This document shows, piece by piece, positions 53,866 through 63,064 of a stretch of 64,000 bases of DNA. This DNA is from Lachnospiraceae bacterium. Its GTDB lineage: Bacteria > Bacillota > Clostridia > Lachnospirales > Lachnospiraceae. The DNA lies in NCBI GenBank assembly GCA_017399445.1, contig JAFQCM010000105.1:1-64000 (forward strand), written 5' to 3'. How positions within the stretch are numbered: position 1 is the stretch's first letter; each line of letters opens with the position of its first letter. The notes beneath the pieces are model-generated. The model was not told the DNA's origin, made no database searches, and worked only from the letters and a program-made list of their open reading frames with translations. The position numbers were made by a program, and so were the translations under genes.

Positions 53866-55184
53866 TGGGAGGAGAGTATATTTATGGTATTTTCTCCACT
53901 GTTTGGTATGTGATTTTATGTGAAATTTTTACCGAAACTTTTGTAGGTAAGTCAGTTCGTAAAAAGTGGAACTACATATGGATTGTTATTTGGTGCATTT
54001 TAAATTATGGTATTACAATTATTTTGAAAAAACAATTATTTCTAAAATCGCTCATAGTTATATTGATAGGAAGCATTGTATTATATTTATATTTTAAGCA
54101 GGATTACATAAAAATGCTAGTTTTGGCGTGCTTGTATCAAGGTTGCAATTTTGTAGTTGATTATACAGTGTTAAATTTGATGATTAAAATTTTTCCAACA
54201 CTAATACAGCAAACATTGTCCGAAACATTGATAGCTTCTATGTTGGGACTGGTAAGTCAAGTTATAATTTTTTGTTTTGTAATGGCACTTAGAAAGTTTT
54301 TTTTAAAAGAATGGGGAGAGGTGTTGTCTTCAAAAGATTGGATGTATTTTTCCATATTTCCATTTTTTACTATCATATCCATTACATTGATTGTTATGAA
54401 TTTTGAGATAATTCAAAATAGAAAACAGGGTAATGTTCTTTTGTGTATTGCACTAGGACTGGTTGTTATGAATCTGCTCGTTTTTTATTTAATCAGAGGT
54501 ATTTTAGAACGCGAAAAACAGATACAAGAAGATAAATTGTTTAAAGCGCGAGTGGAAAATGAAACAAAGATGTATCATTCTATCTCTGAAAATTATGACA
54601 AGCAGTGTAAAAGAGAACACGAATATAAGAATCAATTATCATGCATTGTAGCACTTACTCGGGAGGGGAAAATTCAGGAATTGAGCAGGTATATAGAGAA
54701 GTTTGACCAGGAAATTAATAATAAAATCAATTCTATAGATACTAATAATGTGATTGTTAATGCAATACTTAACTCTAAGTATCAGGAAACTAGAAGAAAA
54801 AATATTTTATTTATTGTAAAAATCAATGATTTATCAGAATTACATATAGAAGATGAAGATATTGTTGTGATTCTATCAAACTTATTGAATAATGCTATTG
54901 AAGCGTGTGAGCAATGTGAGAAGAAATATATAAAATTGAAGTTTATACAAAATGAAAAAGAAACAATTATTTCTGTTGCAAATTCTCATAATAATAATTT
55001 TAGAATGCAAGATGGAAAGTATCAGACAAGTAAAGTAGTGGTGGGGGAAAAACATGGAATTGGAATCGAGAATATTAAGGAAACAGTTGAAAAGTATAAG
55101 GGGGATTGTGTGATTAGGCATAATGATAAAGAATTCTGTTTTTCAATATTGATAAAAAATGAAGAATCTAATTACATTAAGTAA
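53865..55184 (+). CDS. AgrC-like GHKL sensor kinase (module D)
   Basis: This kinase (439 residues) has six or seven membrane segments (to ~215), a phospho-acceptor region KREHEYKNQLSCI, and GHKL motifs SNLLNNAIEACE and HGIGIENIKETVEKYKGD. No agrB or agrD is found next to it, so either it reads a peptide made elsewhere (for example by module C, 1.5 kb upstream) or another exported molecule. It is complete. Confidence 0.9.
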   Translation: MGGEYIYGIFSTVWYVILCEIFTETFVGKSVRKKWNYIWIVIWCILNYGITIILKKQLFLKSLIVILIGSIVLYLYFKQDYIKMLVLACLYQGCNFVVDYTVLNLMIKIFPTLIQQTLSETLIASMLGLVSQVIIFCFVMALRKFFLKEWGEVLSSKDWMYFSIFPFFTIISITLIVMNFEIIQNRKQGNVLLCIALGLVVMNLLVFYLIRGILEREKQIQEDKLFKARVENETKMYHSISENYDKQCKREHEYKNQLSCIVALTREGKIQELSRYIEKFDQEINNKINSIDTNNVIVNAILNSKYQETRRKNILFIVKINDLSELHIEDEDIVVILSNLLNNAIEACEQCEKKYIKLKFIQNEKETIISVANSHNNNFRMQDGKYQTSKVVVGEKHGIGIENIKETVEKYKGDCVIRHNDKEFCFSILIKNEESNYIK

Positions 55185-55205
55185 TCAAAAGAATAAAAAC
55201 TGCCT

Positions 55206-55236
55206 TTTTCTGCAATAATTTGGCGTTTTCTGCAAT
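55206..55236. promoter_or_regulatory. Direct repeat upstream of the module D secreted gene
   Basis: TTTTCTGCAAT occurs at 55206-55216 and 55226-55236, a perfect 11-bp direct repeat with a 20-bp period, about 55 bp before the start codon. This arrangement suits a LytTR dimer and is the probable target of the module D regulator. Confidence 0.6.
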
Positions 55237-55291
55237 TGGTATAGAAAAATAATGTAAAATGGTAGAAAATGTAAGTGAAGGAGGAAAAGAC

Positions 55292-55666
55292 ATGAGAAAA
55301 AAAATAGTATCTTTAGCCATGGCATTAGCAATGGTAACATCAGTAGTAACAGTAGGTAGTACAGAAGCAAAGGCAGCAGATGCTTCATGGAGTCTTCGAT
55401 ATATTGCACACGCTGAAACTTCAGCAAATGTAACTAGTTGGAGCAAAAATGTTGTTGCAACAAAAGTAACTACTACAATGTATGTAGATACTGTTGGAGG
55501 TGGAGCTACTGTTTATGCTGGAAGCAATAGTGGACTTGCAAAAACATATACCGCAAGAGGTTCACAATCTGCTAGTGCATCTGTAGGACAAAAAATATAT
55601 GCAACAGCATATTATACAAACTATGGAACCTCTAACAATTTCCCAAGTGGTTATATATCATACTAG
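55292..55666 (+). CDS. Small secreted protein of unknown function (module D)
   Basis: The 124-residue precursor has a signal peptide (1-~28, ending AKAA) and a mature part of about 95 residues rich in Ser, Thr, Ala, Tyr and Gly, probably all-beta (SWSLRYIAHAETSANVTSW...). RBS GAAGGAGG. A small exported protein followed by a lipoprotein and an ABC exporter is the layout of bacteriocin or toxin/immunity loci such as lactococcin 972-type clusters, but I see no firm family match. It is the first gene under the direct repeat. Confidence 0.75.
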   Translation: MRKKIVSLAMALAMVTSVVTVGSTEAKAADASWSLRYIAHAETSANVTSWSKNVVATKVTTTMYVDTVGGGATVYAGSNSGLAKTYTARGSQSASASVGQKIYATAYYTNYGTSNNFPSGYISY

Positions 55667-55675
55667 GTGAGAATT

Positions 55676-56896
55676 ATGAAGCGGGTAGGGATAATAACCT
55701 TACTTCTTCTCGCAAGCAGCCTGACACTATCAGCGTGTCAGGCTGTTCCTGATGAAGTAAAGGAAGCACAAAAAGGATATCAGGACAATAAGCAGATTGA
55801 AAGTGCAGAAGTTGCCTATTGTAATGTAGAGGAATTGGAAAAATCAGTAGAAGAAGCACTAAAATTGCAGCCAGACAATATGATTTTGCCAAAAACAGTA
55901 GATTTTAGCCAAATAGAGGAAGTAGATACACTGACATTAGAATTTCAGGGAGATTTTCTAAAGAACAAAGAGCAGGTAGCAGAAGCATTTGGATGCACAG
56001 GCAGTGATTGGGAAAATGTAACTATAGATACCGCAGGTTATGAAACATGGTCCTTAGACCATAATCAGGAAGAATATTTCATAAATGTAGGGGACAATGG
56101 TTTTACGGCAGCAATACTTCCTAATGTTTATGAAGGATTTTTTGAAGAAGATAAGACACAGGTAAAGAAGGTATATCGATTAGGTAGAACAGCTGATATG
56201 CAGGAAGAATGTGTGCTTTCCGGGGAAACCACTACAATTGCAGAACAGATGGAATTTGTAAACAACTGGTTTCAGAACACATGGAAGTGGAAAGAAGAGA
56301 GGCTTGACTATCAGGTGAGAACAGTGATATTAAGGGAAGATGAAAAAAATGGAGAAATGCTGTCCATGGAGGTAGGAAAGAAATATCAGGGTATCTTATT
56401 GGATAATTGTGGTGGAGAAATGGATATTGATACAATCAACGGCGAAACAAAATTGTTAAATATTGGAACCGGGTTTTATATTGCACAGACAGAGAAAAAC
56501 ACCATAGACTATTTTACTAGTGGGCAGGGTGCTTTCGATATAAAAGAAGCTGTGAAGCAGGAAACATTTATTGATTTACCAAGTGCAGTACGACTTGTAG
56601 AAAAAGAACTGTCTGGATTTCAGAAAGTAAACATTTCAGAGATACAAATTATTTATATGTTACAGCCTGTATATGAAAACGAAAATGAAAGTGAGGATTA
56701 TTCCGCACCAGGAAAACAGGTGAAAGGAACGCCGGTATATCGTTTTTATATTGACCGTACTTATGAGGACATCGGTTTTTTTTGAATTGATGATAGCAGT
56801 CTTGATTATTTTATTAATGTAGATATGTTAACAGGAGAAATTTCTTTGAATTTATCCATGGCAGCCTATAATACACAGGGGCAGGAGGAAAAGTAG
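55676..56896 (+). pseudogene. Lipoprotein with premature TGA (module D)
   Basis: ATG 55676 follows AGGTGAGA; a lipobox LSAC is visible. The frame reaches TGA at 56783-56785 (369 residues), right after a run of eight T. The same frame stays open for 36 more codons (IDDSSLDYFINVDMLTGE...) to TAG 56894, two bases before the next ATG. The downstream part reads as protein, so the TGA is probably a nonsense change that trims the C-terminus; most of the protein could still be made. Linked to the ABC genes, it may be an immunity or substrate-binding partner. Family unknown. Confidence 0.65.
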
Positions 56897-56897
56897 T

Positions 56898-57713
56898 ATG
56901 AAAACAGTCCGAAGTTTTATATGTGAAATGAAACAGATTGTTATAAGTATGCCTTTTCTTGTCAGTTGTATGATTGTAACCATATTGGAATTCACAGCTG
57001 GATTTTATCTGACAGGTGATGGAAAGGAATTATCTATATTGGAAGTATTAATTAGTTTTTCCAGAGAAGATATGGAGAAAAATGTGCTTTTCAGTTCTTT
57101 TGCAGCATTTGAGTCTGGTGTGGGAAGCTGGCTTAAGTTATTTGTTCCAATTATTGCAACTCTTCCTTTTGTAGCATTGTTTAGGGATGAAACCTCTACC
57201 GGATATCGACGGTTTCGTATTGTATCGGAAGGAAAAGTACGATATTGTATGGTGAAAATTTTAACATGCTTTTTCAGTGGGGCTCTTACTTTGACAATTG
57301 GAACGCTACTATTTTCCCTAATGACAGGAATTTTCTTTCCGTCTGTCCAACAATTTGATAAGGAAAGCATTCATTTGATTCTGGCACCTTATGGCACAAA
57401 TAGTATTGCGCTTATAATGCTTTGCCAGTTTCTTATGATATTTTTATATGGAGGATTTTGGGGCAGTATCTGTCTAGGATTGGTAGGAGCAGTAAAGAAT
57501 AAATATCTTATTGTAGGAATTCCTTTTATGCTGAAATATATGTGGCAGCAGTACATAGATAAAATAGATGGAATGGGACCGGATACTTTACTTTATGCTT
57601 TTCAGGAAAAGAACTCAATATTTGGTATACTGATTGTTTATGGCATTATACTGGCAATAAGTGTACTGGTATTTTTAGTTGCAATGGGAAGAAAGGAGGA
57701 TATCGGTGTCTGA
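56898..57713 (+). CDS. ABC-2 type permease subunit 1 (module D)
   Basis: The 271-residue protein has about six transmembrane helices and no catalytic motif. The layout (short N-terminal helix, FVALFRDETSTGYRRFRIVSEGK loop, then helices) resembles ABC-2 permeases of lantibiotic-immunity or drug exporters. The following gene encodes a second permease, overlapping by eight bases, and then the ATPase, so a heterodimeric transporter is likely. RBS GGAGGAAAAG. Confidence 0.8.
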   Translation: MKTVRSFICEMKQIVISMPFLVSCMIVTILEFTAGFYLTGDGKELSILEVLISFSREDMEKNVLFSSFAAFESGVGSWLKLFVPIIATLPFVALFRDETSTGYRRFRIVSEGKVRYCMVKILTCFFSGALTLTIGTLLFSLMTGIFFPSVQQFDKESIHLILAPYGTNSIALIMLCQFLMIFLYGGFWGSICLGLVGAVKNKYLIVGIPFMLKYMWQQYIDKIDGMGPDTLLYAFQEKNSIFGILIVYGIILAISVLVFLVAMGRKEDIGV

Positions 57714-58575
57714 AATATCATTAAAAAAGATTTGGGCAATCACTAAAACAGAATATATAAAGTGGATATGTAATGGAAGAATGTATCTTTTGCTTATTCT
57801 TTGGGTATTCCTTAATGAATGTGTCATGGAACCACTGATAGCACGAAGTGAGAAGATGGAGACACCATTAAATATTTTAGAACCTTTTCTTGCTATAGGA
57901 AATTCCGGGATTGTTGTATTAATTCTGCCACTGATATATTTAACTTTAATATCCGATTTTCCAAAAGTAGATGGAAATACTATATTTTTGCTTCCAAGAG
58001 TTGGAAAAAGGAACTGGTTTCTTGGACAGGTTTTATTTGCTATAGCAAGTTTTCATACAATATTGATTCTTGTATTGGCAGGTTCAATCCTTCCAGTGGC
58101 ACATTGTTCCTTTATATATAATGGATGGAGTCTGGTAACAACAGAATATGAGTTAAGATTTCCGGAAGAAGCAGGGAGTTATGCATCAGAATTACTGCAG
58201 AAAAATTTGTACAATCAGATGCCACCATGGAAAGCAGCAATTTTAACCTATCTTTTTTTAGGAGCATATATGTTGCTATTGGTGTTAATTATGTTGCTGT
58301 TTCAGATATTAAAAAAGAAGATTTTTGGTTTTTTCTGTTGTGGTGCATTAATTACTTTTGGAACCGCTTTTTGTGGGATTCATGCAGATGCCAAGTGGCT
58401 TTTTCCTATGGCACATTCCCTAATTTGGGTCCACTATAACGATTATGAAAGAAAGATGGTTATGCCGATAAGGTATAGTGTAATTTATTATGCAGTATGG
58501 ATTGCAGGACTTTTCATAGCATGTGTGATTGGTATGAGAAAGATAAATTTTGATACCATACAGGAGGTGGATTAA
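57706..58575 (+). CDS. ABC-2 type permease subunit 2 (module D)
   Basis: The 289-residue protein has about six transmembrane helices. Its start is GTG 57706, with AAAGGAGGA a few bases upstream; an ATG at 57679 would lie before the ribosome site. It overlaps the first permease and abuts the ATPase start (stop 58573-58575, next ATG 58576). Confidence 0.8.
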   Translation: MSEISLKKIWAITKTEYIKWICNGRMYLLLILWVFLNECVMEPLIARSEKMETPLNILEPFLAIGNSGIVVLILPLIYLTLISDFPKVDGNTIFLLPRVGKRNWFLGQVLFAIASFHTILILVLAGSILPVAHCSFIYNGWSLVTTEYELRFPEEAGSYASELLQKNLYNQMPPWKAAILTYLFLGAYMLLLVLIMLLFQILKKKIFGFFCCGALITFGTAFCGIHADAKWLFPMAHSLIWVHYNDYERKMVMPIRYSVIYYAVWIAGLFIACVIGMRKINFDTIQEVD

Positions 58576-59220
58576 ATGGCAGAAGTAATGGTAAAAGTGC
58601 AGGAGCTTTTTCTTGAAATGAAAAAAGACAGTATATTAAAAGGAATTTCCAGTGAATTTGAACAGGGAAAAATTAATGGATTAATCGGAAGAAACGGTTC
58701 TGGTAAAACGATGCTTATGAAATGCATCTGCGGATTTGTGAAGCCTACCAAGGGAAGTATTCAGGTTCAGGGAAAAGTAATTGGAAAAGACAGAGATTTT
58801 CCGGAAAGTTTAGGGCTTATTATAGAAACACCGGGATTTATTCCATATTATAGTGGTTATAAGAATTTGAAGATATTGGCAGAGCCTAATGGAAAAATCG
58901 GAAAAGAAGAGATTATGGAAGCAATGAAATGTGTAGGAATAGCAGAAGCGGCTCACCGCAAGGTGGGAAAATATAGCCTTGGGATGCGACAAAGACTCGG
59001 TATCGCCCAGGCAATTATGGAAAATCCGCAACTATTGATTTTGGACGAGCCATTTAATGGATTAGATAAAGAAGGGGTAGAAGATATAAGAAAAGTACTC
59101 TTTAATTTGAAGGAACAGGGAAAAACCATTATTTTGGCATCTCATAATGGGGAAGATATTAATTTATTATGCGATACTGTTTATGAAATGGAAAAAGGAA
59201 TGATAAAAAAGATTTGTTAA
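58576..59220 (+). CDS. ABC transporter ATPase (module D)
   Basis: The 214-residue protein has Walker A GRNGSGKTM, signature YSLGMRQRLG, and Walker B LLILDEPFNGLD. The signature SLGMRQR type is typical of ATPases of ABC-2 exporters such as antibiotic immunity systems. It is the last gene of the module D operon; RBS AGGAGGTGG and a terminator follow. Confidence 0.93.
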   Translation: MAEVMVKVQELFLEMKKDSILKGISSEFEQGKINGLIGRNGSGKTMLMKCICGFVKPTKGSIQVQGKVIGKDRDFPESLGLIIETPGFIPYYSGYKNLKILAEPNGKIGKEEIMEAMKCVGIAEAAHRKVGKYSLGMRQRLGIAQAIMENPQLLILDEPFNGLDKEGVEDIRKVLFNLKEQGKTIILASHNGEDINLLCDTVYEMEKGMIKKIC

Positions 59221-59233
59221 AATAATCAAAATA

Positions 59234-59262
59234 GGGGATGCCATCCGGCATCCCCATTTAGA
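59234..59262 (+). terminator. Intrinsic terminator after module D
   Basis: GGGGATGCC (59234-59242) pairs perfectly with GGCATCCCC (59247-59255) around a four-base loop. The T-run is short (ATTTAG). It lies between convergent genes and may act both ways. Confidence 0.75.
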
Positions 59263-59271
59263 ATAGAAAAA

Positions 59272-59871
59272 TTATGCTTCTGTAGTTTCGGTAGTAGTTC
59301 CGTTTGCTTCATTTCTCCATGCTTCAAATTTTTCCATTACTGCATCGTAAGTTTTCTGGCTGATTTCCGGAAGTTCTTTTCCCCAGGATTTAGTTGCTTC
59401 TCCAAAACCTTTTTCAAAAGCTTCCTGCATTTCATCAATTAAATCAGGGTCTCCGCCAGTTAATGCTTTGGCGAAGGAAAGAATTCTTTCAGAAGTCTGT
59501 TCTACGCCCCAGTAACCATCTTCAGAAATATCTTCCTGAGCCTGAGCCTTTACCGCTGGGTCAACTTCAAAGTCGCCACTTGCAAGGAATTTCCACATAT
59601 CATCTGCAGTTCCAAGCGTCTGTCCCTGTTTTGTGAACATTTTTTCTACAAGGCTTCTTAACTGAGAAGTACGAGCTTCTGCATCCGCTTTTAACTTTTC
59701 AATCATTGCAGTATTTTGCTTGTAAGTAGTTTTTGTAGTTTTTGTGCTGCCTTCATATACAGCTGCTGCCTCTTCTTTTTGGGAAACTGTCTGTTCAGCA
59801 GCAGTTTTTGGAGTTTCTGCTGTCTTAGTTGTCTGTGAATATGTTACTTCACTAATTCCATTTACATTCAT
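59272..59871 (-). CDS. Conserved-looking cytoplasmic protein of unknown function
   Basis: The 199-residue protein begins MNVNGISEVTYSQTTKTAET with a long Thr/Ala/Glu-rich polar N-terminus (to ~50). A helical domain follows (IEKLKADAEARTSQLRSLVEKMF, then SGDFEVDPAVKAQAQEDISEDGYWGVEQTSERILSFAKAL). The tail is Thr/Glu-rich. No signal peptide or membrane segment is present. RBS GGAGGAT on the minus strand. I cannot assign a function. Confidence 0.8.
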   Translation of the reverse strand: MNVNGISEVTYSQTTKTAETPKTAAEQTVSQKEEAAAVYEGSTKTTKTTYKQNTAMIEKLKADAEARTSQLRSLVEKMFTKQGQTLGTADDMWKFLASGDFEVDPAVKAQAQEDISEDGYWGVEQTSERILSFAKALTGGDPDLIDEMQEAFEKGFGEATKSWGKELPEISQKTYDAVMEKFEAWRNEANGTTTETTEA

Positions 59872-60786
59872 AGTTTATCCTCCTTGATCAAAAGACAATC
59901 ATAAGTTTCCTATTCTATGAAATATATCGGATGAATTTAGCGGAAACATTATATGGAATAAGAATTACCGTTGATTTTTTCTTTTTATACGTTACGCATT
60001 CGATTTTTGTCTGTGCACAAATATTTTTCATTTTTTTACAGAAATTATTTCCTTAGAAGTGTTAAAACCGAATGCATTATGTAATGCAGATAAACCGGAC
60101 GGGCTTCAAATTCGCTTTTCATAATACGGAAACATTCTTCAATTTCCCATCTTCTCTTATTTATTTTTACAATATCTTGTGCATCATCTTCCAAATTTGT
60201 ACATACAGTATAAAACCCATCAAATTTTTCTTCTTCTTTTACAGTTTCGTAATCTATATAATATGTTGTTTTTGAAGAGAGTTGCCTGTATATATGTATT
60301 TAAAACCATGCTTTTTCAAATTTGACAAAAAAATATAGACATTACAATGCCTGGTGAGGTTTTGAAAGATAAGAAAGTGTCAAAGACCTGAGTGTACGGA
60401 GGTGTATTCGTGTAAATAGAATTCATTTATTTCATAAAAAAAGTTCAAATTTAGAATACATTAAGGCAGGTTATAAAAAGTTTTAAATATAGTAATTTTT
60501 TGTAAAATAGTATTTACTAAATTGTCACAATATACAAAAAAGAACCTTAGTTTTTTGAAAATTATATGCAATAAATTTGAAATATAATGCAAATTTTGAC
60601 AGAATAAATACCTATTTTGCCAAAATGGAAAAAGTTGGGGGAGAAAATTGTATAATTTAAAGAGACATTTCGTTTTTTTAGCAAGTTGAAAAGTGTTTTA
60701 GGGGTGGTGGTACGAAAAGGCATATTAGAAAGAACTGGGGTGAAAAAAATAGGGAAAATCATAATGCTGGAGATGAGGTGTATTTT
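59872..60786. other. Gene-poor region with a transposase fragment
   Basis: The region is AT-rich. It contains the transposase fragment listed at 60046-60285 and otherwise no convincing gene; short frames on both strands lack ribosome sites. It may be the scar of past insertions next to the surface-protein genes. Confidence 0.4.
60046..60285 (-). pseudogene. C-terminal fragment of a DDE transposase (IS1634/IS4-like)
   Basis: Reading the minus strand, the frame gives TTYYIDYETVKEEEKFDGFY, then NKRRWEIEECFRIMKSEFEA and RPVYLHYIMHS. The W-x-IEE-xFR-x-MK segment with its Glu is the C-terminal DDE signature of IS4/IS1634-type transposases. The rest is missing and no IS ends were found. Confidence 0.75.
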
Positions 60787-60921
60787 ATGAGAAAGAGAAA
60801 CTTGTCTCAAAAAATAATGGCACTACTTTTATGTGGAGGAATGTTGACTGGAATGTTTGATGTATCATTCGCAGAAAAATGTAGCATCACAGTCAAAATG
60901 TCAGAGCGTATAAAGAAGTAA
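60787..60921 (+). pseudogene. Signal peptide fragment of a surface protein
   Basis: A 44-residue frame after GGAGATGAGG encodes a signal peptide (MRKRNLSQKIMALLLCGG... SFAEK), then only about a dozen residues before TAA. The following bases still read briefly as protein in other frames. It is probably a truncated secreted-protein gene, or a very short secreted peptide. Confidence 0.45.
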
Positions 60922-61018
60922 AAGGCGTTCGATATTACTTGGACTGGTCGAAATGTAGGAAAGTGAAAGGTTGATTTTGACAAATGCATAAAATATAAAT
61001 GAGGAAGAGGTGTTTTTT

Positions 61019-62977
61019 ATGAGAGAAATAAAAAAAGCAAATTTATCATGGATTAAAACAGGCATCATTTGTATGATGTTGGGGTTTTTAATTAATCCTG
61101 TCATTGCACTAGCAAATCCATATAGTGGTGGAAACAGTAATTGTACATGGTATGTATGGCAAAGGGCAAATGATAAAATTGGAGTTCAACTGCCGGGGTG
61201 GGGAAATGCCGGTACATGGTATGAAAGTGCTAAAAATGCAGGATATTCTGTAGGAACAGAACCCAAAGCAGATTCGGTGGTAGTGTACTCAAACTCATAT
61301 GTTGGACATGTAGCTTACGTTGAATCCGTCAACGGAAGTCAGATTTATGTATCAGAAGGTGGATATTATACGAATGGTACAAAAGGTTATCATGAAGGAT
61401 GGGCACCTGCATATGGACGTAGATGGCCTAATGATGCAAAAAATAGCGACACTGTAATTGGTTATATATATATATCTTCTGACGATTTAAATACTTTAAC
61501 TATTTCCGCCAACGCAACCTACAAAACAACGGATGATATCACAATCGCATGGAACAGCGTTACCGGAGCGGATAAATACGGACTTTCTGTATGGAAACCG
61601 CCATATAACGGAGATGAAAATTTAGTATTCGACCAATTTGTATATGGAAATTCCCATAATATTGGAAAACTGTCTGCTGGAACTTATCGCTGTAAAATGG
61701 CGGCATGGAGTAATGGGAAAATGGGAATTAAAAGTAATGAAATTTATTTTACTGTAGAGGAAGCGGATACCGAACCACCAAGAATCACCAATGTGGTGGT
61801 TTCTGATGTGTCTACATTAGGTTATACCGTGACTTGTACAGTAAGCGATAGTAGTGGTATAGACAGAGTACAGTTTCCAACATGGACATTAAATAACAAA
61901 CAAGATGATATTCAACAAGATTGGGATACAAGTGAACAGGCTCGTGGTACTATCAATGGCAATACTGTAACCTATCGAGTAAATGATTCCGACCATAACA
62001 ATGAAAAAGGCACTTACAGAACCCATATTTATGCTTATGACATTTATGGGAATTATTCATCAGCAGGAGTAGATGTTAATGTAGAAAATCAATTCAGTGC
62101 CATAAATTCTACAAAGTACAAAGGAAATACATATATGGTATTTAATGATAATCTTTCGTATGAAGAAGCAAAACAAAAATGTATCGCATTGGGCGGTCAT
62201 TTAGCGGTTATAACTACTGCTGAAGAAAATGCAATGATTCAAAATCTGATTACCAATGGTGGAAGGTATAGTTATTGGCTAGGGGCAACTATGACGAATG
62301 ATAATTGGTATTGGGAAACTAATGAAAATTTCAGTTACACAAATTGGGCAGAGGGAGAACCAAATAACTCCGGAGGAGCAGAAAATAAATGTGAAATTAG
62401 TAAAAATGGAGGATGGAACGATATTGGCGATACAGATAGGACAAGAGGATTCATCTGTGAAATAGAGGCAGTTCCAGAACCAACATCCACACCAACACCG
62501 ACTGCCACACTGACAGCCACTCCGAAACCAACGGCTACACCATCAGCAAAAATCACAGTTGAACCAACAGTCACAAAAGCCCCTGTAATAACTGCAAAAC
62601 CAAAAGTTACAGCAGCTGCAAACCTAACAGGTGCAGCAACCGCAACGCCAACAATCACTCCAAAACCAACGGCTGAGGTAAAAGCACCTGCAAAGCCTTC
62701 CATCAAATCAGTTAAAAATGTAAAAGGAAAAAAGGTTATCGTAAAGCTTAAGAAAAAAGTGAACGGAGCAAAAGGTTATCAATTAACGTATGCCACAAAC
62801 AGTAAATTTACAAAAGACAAGAAGAATGTGGACATGAAATCAACTTCAAAAACAATTAGCAAATTGAAAAAGGGCAAAACTTACTATGTGAAAGTAAGAG
62901 CTTATACGAAAGATTCCAAGGGCAAGAAGGTGTATGGTAACTATAGTAACGTGAAGAAGGTTAAAATCAAAAAATAA
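61019..62977 (+). CDS. Secreted CHAP amidase with C-type lectin and Fn3 domains
   Basis: The 652-residue protein has a signal peptide (1-~32), then a CHAP peptidoglycan hydrolase domain (33-150) with Cys42 (SNCTWYVW), His97 (GHVAYVE) and Glu102. A GBS Bsp-like/Ig-like region follows (~150-355), then a C-type lectin domain (~360-485, with SYEEAKQKCIALGGHL, WLGA, EPNN and WND). A Pro/Thr-rich linker and a C-terminal Fn3-like Lys-rich domain complete it. It probably cuts or remodels peptidoglycan and binds surface sugars. The lectin keeps the EPN calcium/sugar motif. ATG 61019 follows GAGG. Confidence 0.88.
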   Translation: MREIKKANLSWIKTGIICMMLGFLINPVIALANPYSGGNSNCTWYVWQRANDKIGVQLPGWGNAGTWYESAKNAGYSVGTEPKADSVVVYSNSYVGHVAYVESVNGSQIYVSEGGYYTNGTKGYHEGWAPAYGRRWPNDAKNSDTVIGYIYISSDDLNTLTISANATYKTTDDITIAWNSVTGADKYGLSVWKPPYNGDENLVFDQFVYGNSHNIGKLSAGTYRCKMAAWSNGKMGIKSNEIYFTVEEADTEPPRITNVVVSDVSTLGYTVTCTVSDSSGIDRVQFPTWTLNNKQDDIQQDWDTSEQARGTINGNTVTYRVNDSDHNNEKGTYRTHIYAYDIYGNYSSAGVDVNVENQFSAINSTKYKGNTYMVFNDNLSYEEAKQKCIALGGHLAVITTAEENAMIQNLITNGGRYSYWLGATMTNDNWYWETNENFSYTNWAEGEPNNSGGAENKCEISKNGGWNDIGDTDRTRGFICEIEAVPEPTSTPTPTATLTATPKPTATPSAKITVEPTVTKAPVITAKPKVTAAANLTGAATATPTITPKPTAEVKAPAKPSIKSVKNVKGKKVIVKLKKKVNGAKGYQLTYATNSKFTKDKKNVDMKSTSKTISKLKKGKTYYVKVRAYTKDSKGKKVYGNYSNVKKVKIKK

Positions 62978-63064
62978 GTATTTCTAAAGAATTATCCCAT
63001 CTGCTACAGAAAATTACTTTAGCGGATGGGATAGTACAAAATACGAGAAACTGGGGAACTATTT

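Noticed and set aside
56776-56785. Frameshift by slippage in the T8 run as the cause of early termination of the lipoprotein
   Set aside because: The coding sequence downstream of the TGA is in the same frame as that upstream, so a nonsense change explains it and a single-base slip does not.
60072-60275. Plus-strand 67-residue frame
   Set aside because: The minus strand carries a recognisable transposase C-terminus over the same bases, and the plus frame has no ribosome site.
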